Shown here: positions 18,835 through 23,802 of the stretch, in pieces
Layout: the number at the start of each line of letters is the position of its first letter
How positions within the stretch are numbered: the first letter of the stretch is position 1
Source: Coptodactyla brooksi
Lineage: Eukaryota; Arthropoda; Insecta; Coleoptera; Scarabaeidae
Length of the DNA stretch: 23,802 nt
Assembly: GCA_033557675.1 (NCBI GenBank)
Contig: JAWQRM010000352.1
Coordinates: 1 to 23,802, forward strand
Reading direction: 5' to 3'
Position numbers and translations under genes: made by a program
Notes under the pieces: generated by a model
Seen by the model: the letters and a program-made list of their open reading frames with translations, nothing else
The model's database searches: none
Told to the model about the DNA's origin: nothing

Positions 18835-21458
18835 ATGGCCAATTTCAGTCGAAACAGGTTGTCTTTTGCAGGCATTCGTGCCACCTTCAGAGCTGGATAT
18901 CGCAACGTTCTTGCGATGTTCAATCCGAGGCCTAATAGAATCCACGTCAACGATAAAGTCCTGATTCGTCTTTCGGAAAAAGCAAGAATCGAGAATACCC
19001 TCAAAGGGTATCTTTACAAAAGGACGGCCGACCAGAAACAGTGGAGAATGAAATACTTCATTTTATATCAGGTAAGTTGACCTTATATATTTTTAGAATT
19101 TATTTCTTGTGCGGCCAAAGACAATTCTCTAGATATTAACTCAGTGCAGCATTTTCAATTAAGATTAGAGCGGACTTAATTATCTTGTACTTTGTGCGAT
19201 TTCATTTCCTCTTTATACTAATAATGATACGAAAAGAAAACGGAATTGTCAATGGTTCCTTTTTCACATACAGTGTGAATACTGTTTCGAGTTCAACAGG
19301 CTGGACATTACGATTACAATAGGCCCTTTGGTCTCGAGATTTCACGGTCATGGGAAAATTACACGGCCGCAGACATGCACGTTAATTTGCTTTCAAATTC
19401 AAAACTGAATACCATTTGGTAATTAAATCATAGACGGTTCTATCTTCAGTTGATACTTTGTTAACAATGATACTTTGTTAAAAAAGAAATGAATATTATT
19501 ATTATTACTATCACATCATCTTACTTTCAGAATATGCTGTTTTATTTTGAAAACGAGGAAGATCAGCGACTTTGTGGTGTCATATTTTTGGAAGGCTCGT
19601 ATTGTGAAAGAACTGTATGCCCAAGCACTTCCCAAACCGAATATGTCGAAGATGGGGTATGTCTTGACTATTTTTCTTGACTGTTTAACACTTGAAAAAT
19701 CTGGGTTTTATATACCTGGCTGAAAGTTATGTCGAATAACCAAAAATATTCCCATTCGAAAATGCAAGAAATTTAAAAGATGGATAGGTAGACTGATAGT
19801 CAAAGGTAATCCTAGACATGTTTGGTTGTTCGCTTTCATTTTCACCCAGGCTCGCAAAACCCAGCTTTTAAGAAGTATTAAGAGGTCATGTTTAGTTAGA
19901 AAACACAGACTTTGACGGCAGAATACTTACTTTATGGGATTCTGTGTAAATTAAAAAAAAATAAGTTGTAATCTACTGATAACTGAACCGCAAGCTTTAA
20001 ACTCATTTTTCTCGAAATTACATTTTTCGGAAAAATCCCGTACGATGACCACGATATCCCGAGAACCGTAACCGAAATAAACCTAAAACGTTCTCGTGCT
20101 TATTCTGTGTATCAAGGGCTTGTTCACGAACGAAGGGTTTTTAATTTTACTGAAAACTTTTTTTTATTGACACAAAATGAAAAATAAAAGCCCGAAAAGT
20201 CGCATTTTTCCTTAAAACGGCCGCCATTTTGTCAAAAGTTATTTTTTCAAAAAATCCTTCGTTCACGAATAAGATATTTTCATATACTAACAGAATCTTT
20301 TTGGATTTTGATATCAGATGATTTGGCTTAGAGCTGTCGTGGACACCGCACAACACCTCTGAAAAATCAGGTTTCCTTAAACTGGCCGTTACTTCCTTAA
20401 TTTACAATATTTTTCAACGAAAAGAATTTTAAATGTTGTATAATATACATACTCTTGATATCAATATTTTGTAAGAAAAAATAGTTAATAGAACATTCTT
20501 ATAAAAATCCCCTAAAATCATGTTTTTTTTCACCCAGCAACTAGACATGGCCCCTTAAGCAAACAGTCTGTATAATATAATAACCTTTTCACAACTAAGT
20601 GCAGCTTTGATGACATACATCAATGAGTTTAAATATTTAATTTTATATTATGCGTATTCATTGATCGATATTAACCGAGCTTTTACGACGACAACGAATA
20701 GATTGAACATGTTCCATCAAGCACCGATTGCTTTTTAGTTTGTCATAGAAATATCATTTCAAAAGGATGCCATTAGGAACTACGAGCTCAAAGCTACGAC
20801 GGAAAGCCTGCGTGATCAATGGCTGGGGGCGATACGAAAAGCTAGGTAAGCATCTTACGGCACCTCTAATTAGAGATATTTTTATGGAATTGGGATGCTT
20901 TACGACTTTTAAGGGAAGATTACGATTCTATACGTGTCGATAAATTAATTCCTCAGATATTATCTAATTGGCCCTTATGTATTGAAACGTAAAGGCCAAT
21001 AAAGAGATACTTAGCGTTTCTAGAAGAAATTCCGCACATTGTGGACACACGCAGATTCCCATCAAAGTCTTGTATCGATTTGATCCCAAGACATCGTTAA
21101 TAAGCGTTCTCACTTCATCATTATCATAAAATTTCGTTTAGTGGCAGATTCTGGAACCTCATTCTCGACCCGAATCAAGATCAACAGTTTATTCTAGAAC
21201 CTTCTGCTTTCGGAGGAGGTTCTAGAATCAGTCCGGGCTGGAGTGCAATGACAAGGTGCCTGCAGAAGCGTTCTTATTATTATTACATACTATTTTCCAT
21301 TTTTTCATAGTTATAACGGCTTGAAAATGGCCAATCAGGAATTAGATGAGAAACATCGACATTTGGTGCAAATCTTAGAAATGGAGAAAAAGGCTAAATG
21401 GAAATATGCCAAAGAGTGTGAAGAACTTGATAAGGAACTCAGGAGGGTAAGAATTGAG
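18835..21458 (+). CDS. RasGRF1/2-like guanine nucleotide-releasing factor, first four coding exons (partial)
   Basis: Exons 18835-19071 (CAG|GTAAGT donor), 19531-19656 (TTTCAG acceptor, GGG|GTATGT donor), 20739-20845 (TTTTTAG acceptor, AG|GTAAGC donor) and 21311-21458 (TTCATAG acceptor, GAG|GTAAGT donor) join in frame to 206 codons. The product matches the N-terminus of RasGRF proteins: a lead-in (HVNDKVLIRLSEKARIE), then the PH domain (residues about 55-155) with LKGYLYKR, W-x-x-KYFILYQNMLFYFE, GVIFLEGSYCER, YELKATTESLRDQWLGAI, then a charged helix (ANQELDEKHRHLVQILEMEK onward) for the coiled coil before the IQ motif. The full family protein continues with IQ, DH, second PH and CDC25 RasGEF domains, which must lie beyond the window. 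It would activate Ras (and Rac) at membranes, with calcium/calmodulin control through the IQ motif. An in-frame TGA at 18805 precedes the ATG; 18916 is an alternative start. Confidence 0.85.
19072..19530 (+). other. Intron 1 of the RasGRF-like gene
   Basis: 459 bp, phase 0, GT-AG. No gene or recognised repeat inside. It interrupts the PH domain between the second and third beta strands. Confidence 0.8.
19657..20738 (+). other. Intron 2 of the RasGRF-like gene, carrying a foldback repeat
   Basis: 1082 bp, phase 0. Around 20121-20275 the sequence TCACGAACGAAGGGTTTTT is answered in inverted form by AAAAAATCCTTCGTTCACG (imperfect), enclosing AACGGCCGCCATTTTG, a phrase that looks like part of an interspersed insect repeat. 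It is probably a small non-autonomous element. No coding signal. Confidence 0.6.
20846..21310 (+). other. Intron 3 of the RasGRF-like gene with a perfect hairpin
   Basis: 465 bp, phase 2 (the codon for Ser is split AG|T). Contains a perfect 12-bp inverted repeat, 21191-21202 and 21217-21228 (ATTCTAGAACCT and complement), with a 14-base loop. Confidence 0.75.
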
Positions 21459-21464
21459 GTAAGT
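21447..21464 (+). promoter_or_regulatory. Tandem in-frame splice donors at the end of exon 4
   Basis: Two donors 12 bases apart: AGG|GTAAGA with GT at 21447 and GAG|GTAAGT with GT at 21459. Both leave phase 0, so use of the first removes only the four residues VRIE from the coiled coil. The second is closer to consensus and is taken as the default. Confidence 0.6.
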
Positions 21465-21523
21465 ACCAAACTAAAGAATACAGAAAATACGTATTAACAA
21501 ATCTTCAAAAGAAAAGGAATAGC

Positions 21524-21546
21524 TCAAGGTGTAACTTACACCTTGA
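21524..21546. other. Near-perfect 23-base palindrome (11-bp arms)
   Basis: TCAAGGTGTAA, one base, then its exact complement, just after exon 4. Function unknown. Confidence 0.9.
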
Positions 21547-21599
21547 TCTATTGGCTGTAGCAACAATATCCTGTTGGGTGGGAGCTGCATACAGTTAAA

Positions 21600-21720
21600 G
21601 GGAAGTATCACAACTGTGTCACATATACCAGAAGGCAAAAAGGGGTAAAACTTTAGAACTACCCCTACCTTTGAAGGGATTTATAAGGATTAGAAATTAG
21701 GGGTAGAAAAAATTTTAAGT
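21600..21720. repeat. Dispersed repeat, fragment 3
   Basis: Combines the ATACCAGAAGG...AACTACCCCTA phrase of 4011-4035 and the TTATAAGGATTAGAAATTAG phrase of 4424-4454 in one unit, so it probably reflects the true order of the family consensus. Confidence 0.6.
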
Positions 21721-21725
21721 ATCAG

Positions 21726-23200
21726 TTAATATTCCTCTCTGAAAGTCTGTATCGATGTTCCATGGAGTAAATTATCCTTGTTTTCTTTAAATAAAATCGA
21801 TATGAGATACAAATAAATATTTATTTGTAATGAGTTTAAAAACAACAAGCAGAAAGAATGGTTAAATATCCCAAACGTCAGATTCTGTATTACTAAATTA
21901 ATTTTTTGTAAAATGCTATTTTTATTCGACATATTGCTGACAATAATTAAAATCATGAAAAAGATTAAACACAGGAATTGTTTACACCAAGCACATGTTA
22001 TAACAATTATATCTCCAGAAATATCACATATTGGCTTCTCACTCGAAAAGCAAACCTCCACTGGATTTTCAAACTGTTCTGGTCTCTCCTCTATATATCC
22101 ACATGCAAAGCAAGCGTATCTAAAAGCATTAATAAATCGAGGAGAGGACAGTTGATCATGCGTTAGAGATTTCAAAATATTATCCGGTGGATGTAGATTG
22201 ACATCATATTGGTAACGAATAACTTACCAATATGATCAGAGAATCTTCTAATAAAATTTTTCCATATTCTAAATCCAAATACTTCAAAAGGCTGTATTTG
22301 ACCTGTTAAAATGTTTAAAATTCACATCTGATGGAGCTACTTCTCTAATAATGTCAGTACAGTGGCTACTCCAAGAATCCAATAATAATAATGATTCGGA
22401 TCCAGTATTTGGAAAATATACATTTTGTAGCCAATTCTTCATGTGTTCTGAAGAACGTTAGCTTTCCAGACTTTGATGCCAAAACGAATGTATTATCTTC
22501 TTTTGACATTGTATTTCCTACCCTCGATCCAAAGGTGCCAGAAGTTTCTTTTAACACAATTAAAAGTAGAAAAAAAGTTTCCCATCCGCAGATACGATAT
22601 ATATTTGGATACGTCATATATTTGGATTTGTTGCTTTGCCTCTTTTACAAATTCTTTAGCTAGTGTTTTTACACGGTCGACATTTCCAATTTGTTTTTGA
22701 AATACAAAATTTTGTAATTTTTCTGCTCCCCAATTTATTTGCTGTTTTAAAGCGTTGCACCCAACTATGAGATGCTTTCAACTATTGAGGAGACAAATTC
22801 CTTTCATTTCTAGCTTGTATAGCCCATCTGCGGACATCGATCTCATGTAGTGGTAATATGTTATGTATGGCTTAATTAATAACAAATTCTATAATTTCTG
22901 CCAATTTTTCTCGGGATGTCACTTTTTCCTTAATACATTTCGCCCATCTATATAATTGTTTTGTTGAAGTTACTTTTTGGTATTTACGTTTCACGGTTTC
23001 TGACTTCAAAATATCCTTTTTCGCCACTTGTCCAGTAATTTACTGCCGCCAATTCATAATCGTAATTAATGTCATCCTTCAATGAACAATGATCTACTGC
23101 TAAATTTTCGCTTGTTTCCTCGTCTTCAATAATATATTGACCGTCATTAATTGTGGTGGAAGTGATGAAGTATAACAGTCTCGTCTTCAATTTACGTATT
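21726..23200 (-). pseudogene. Pogo/Tigger-like transposase, copy D
   Basis: Minus-strand pieces in the family order. 23190-22984: acidic N-terminus (IIEDEETSEN), then YDYELAAVNYWTSGEKGY. 22980-22730: STKQLYRWAK, IDVRRWAIQARNERNLSPQ, a stop, LKASHSWVQRFKTANK and SRKITKF. Then a deletion removes the DxSGF catalytic block. 22617-22480: SADGK-like text, LIVLKETSGTFGSRVG and VLASKSGKLT. 22300-22240 (other frame): TGQIQPFEVFGFRIWKNF and RRFSD. 22175-21960: SLTHDQLSSPRFINAFRYA, CGYIEERPEQFENPVEVCF, then the cysteine-rich tail ICDISGDIIVITCAWCKQFLC. Frameshifts and stops are frequent. A perfect 13-bp hairpin at 22203-22236 interrupts the frame between RRFSD and SLTHDQL. Probably in RasGRF intron 4, antisense to it. 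No terminal repeats identified. Confidence 0.75.
22203..22236. other. Perfect 13-bp hairpin inside transposase copy D
   Basis: Arms 22203-22215 and 22224-22236 (ATCATATTGGTAA and complement), 8-base loop, lying where the transposase text jumps frame. Confidence 0.9.
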
Positions 23201-23711
23201 ATAATCCTCCAAACTTTCCATTAAAATACGTTGTATTCTTACCTCATTCTTTACTCAGTTCTGCCCAGTTCATTCATAAAACTAAAAACGCTTAGTAGCA
23301 AATTTAGAACGTTAAGTGGATTGAATTGAGCCACTGTTTCTGTCTGTTGCTTTGAAACTGAAATCCGCCAAGTAGCCACCACATGTATATATACTAGACG
23401 GACAAGTTAAATTTAACATGGATCGTAGTTGTATAATGTAACGGTGAATTCATTCCAAACTTTTTTTAGAAGCAACTGAAATAGCCCCATACTTTACAAG
23501 GACTCGGCTAATGTTGCATACAATAATACTAGCTGGTGTATGGCGGACGAGCTAAATTTAACGTAGGTGGTAATCGTATAATGGAACGTTGAACTTTTGC
23601 CTCACGTGTCGCATAAAAATAACATTTTACAAAAAGAGATTAAAGTAGTAATATAGAATTCAGCATTCGGGGGTTATTTAACCATTTTCTCTGTCTGTTG
23701 CTTCTAAAGTA

Positions 23712-23715
<4 letters not shown>
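23201..23715. repeat. Diverged repeated segment, no gene
   Basis: The phrase CGGACRAGYTAAATTTAAC occurs at about 23398 and 23546, each followed about 15 bases later by GTATAATG.AACG. TCTGTCTGTTGCTT occurs at about 23340 and 23691. These look like imperfect tandem copies within a non-coding element. The first copy contains the 12-bp palindrome GTTAAATTTAAC. Confidence 0.55.

Positions 23716-23745
<30 letters not shown>
23716..23745. repeat. (TA)15 microsatellite
   Basis: Uninterrupted TA dinucleotides; a typical landing site for TA-targeting transposons. Confidence 0.97.
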
Positions 23746-23748
<3 letters not shown>

Positions 23749-23802
23749 GGTGAGTGGGGAGGAACGCACCAAACTTCAGGAGTGTATTATATACATAAAA
23801 AT
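23746..23802. mobile_element. Probable terminus of a TA-flanked DNA transposon
   Basis: The TA run is directly followed by CAGGGTGAGTGGGGAGGAAC, a form common at the ends of insect Tc1/mariner-type elements and MITEs. Only 57 bases are in view. Confidence 0.4.

Noticed and set aside
21978..22166. Plus-strand open frames of 62-80 codons
   Set aside because: Shadows of the transposase copy D C-terminus on the minus strand.

Overview
This is eukaryotic, almost certainly insect, DNA. It has AT-rich intergenic sequence, GT-AG introns, microsatellites and a dense nest of degraded transposable elements (a hAT copy, a Ty3/gypsy copy of the 17.6/297/gypsy type, CR1/Jockey-like and RNase H-bearing R1/LOA-like LINEs, and several pogo/Tigger-like DDE copies). 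A beetle is a reasonable guess, but nothing here proves the order.

Layout, left to right. (1) 2-1475: broken hAT transposase-derived gene of the GTF2IRD2/ZBED-like type. (2) About 2340-3860: decayed gypsy-type pol. (3) 3861-5395: dispersed AT-rich repeats and the 3' end of a LINE on the minus strand. (4) 5655-6073: a small SAP-like, lysine-rich ORF broken by a frame change at a perfect hairpin. (5) 6200-8015: pogo-like transposase copy A (minus), split by about 0.9 kb of unidentified DNA carrying a microsatellite. (6) 8368-9295: a CR1/Jockey-like LINE 3' half (plus). (7) 9298-14778: pogo-like element copy C, with unusually long terminal inverted repeats (about 250-315 bp) and TA at both ends, into which a 3.2-kb RNase H-type LINE has inserted with a 5-bp target duplication. 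(8) 14781-18790: mostly unassigned sequence, with a tRNA-derived SINE-like head next to a 20-bp-period TGTCA/TGACA array. (9) 18835-21458: the only apparently intact host gene, the first four coding exons of a Ras-specific guanine nucleotide-releasing factor (RasGRF1/2-like), covering the N-terminal PH domain and the start of the coiled coil. (10) 21600-23200: dispersed repeat and pogo-like copy D (minus), probably inside RasGRF intron 4. (11) Right edge: a diverged repeat, a (TA)15 tract and the start of another TA-flanked transposon.

The host gene acts alone here; the rest is mobile-element history. The best leads are the pogo-like family with long inverted repeats (three copies in 24 kb, one interrupted so cleanly that the target site can be read), an excess of perfect 11-14 bp hairpins scattered through unrelated elements, the 20-bp-period palindrome array, and the RasGRF promoter, start-codon and tandem-donor arrangement.
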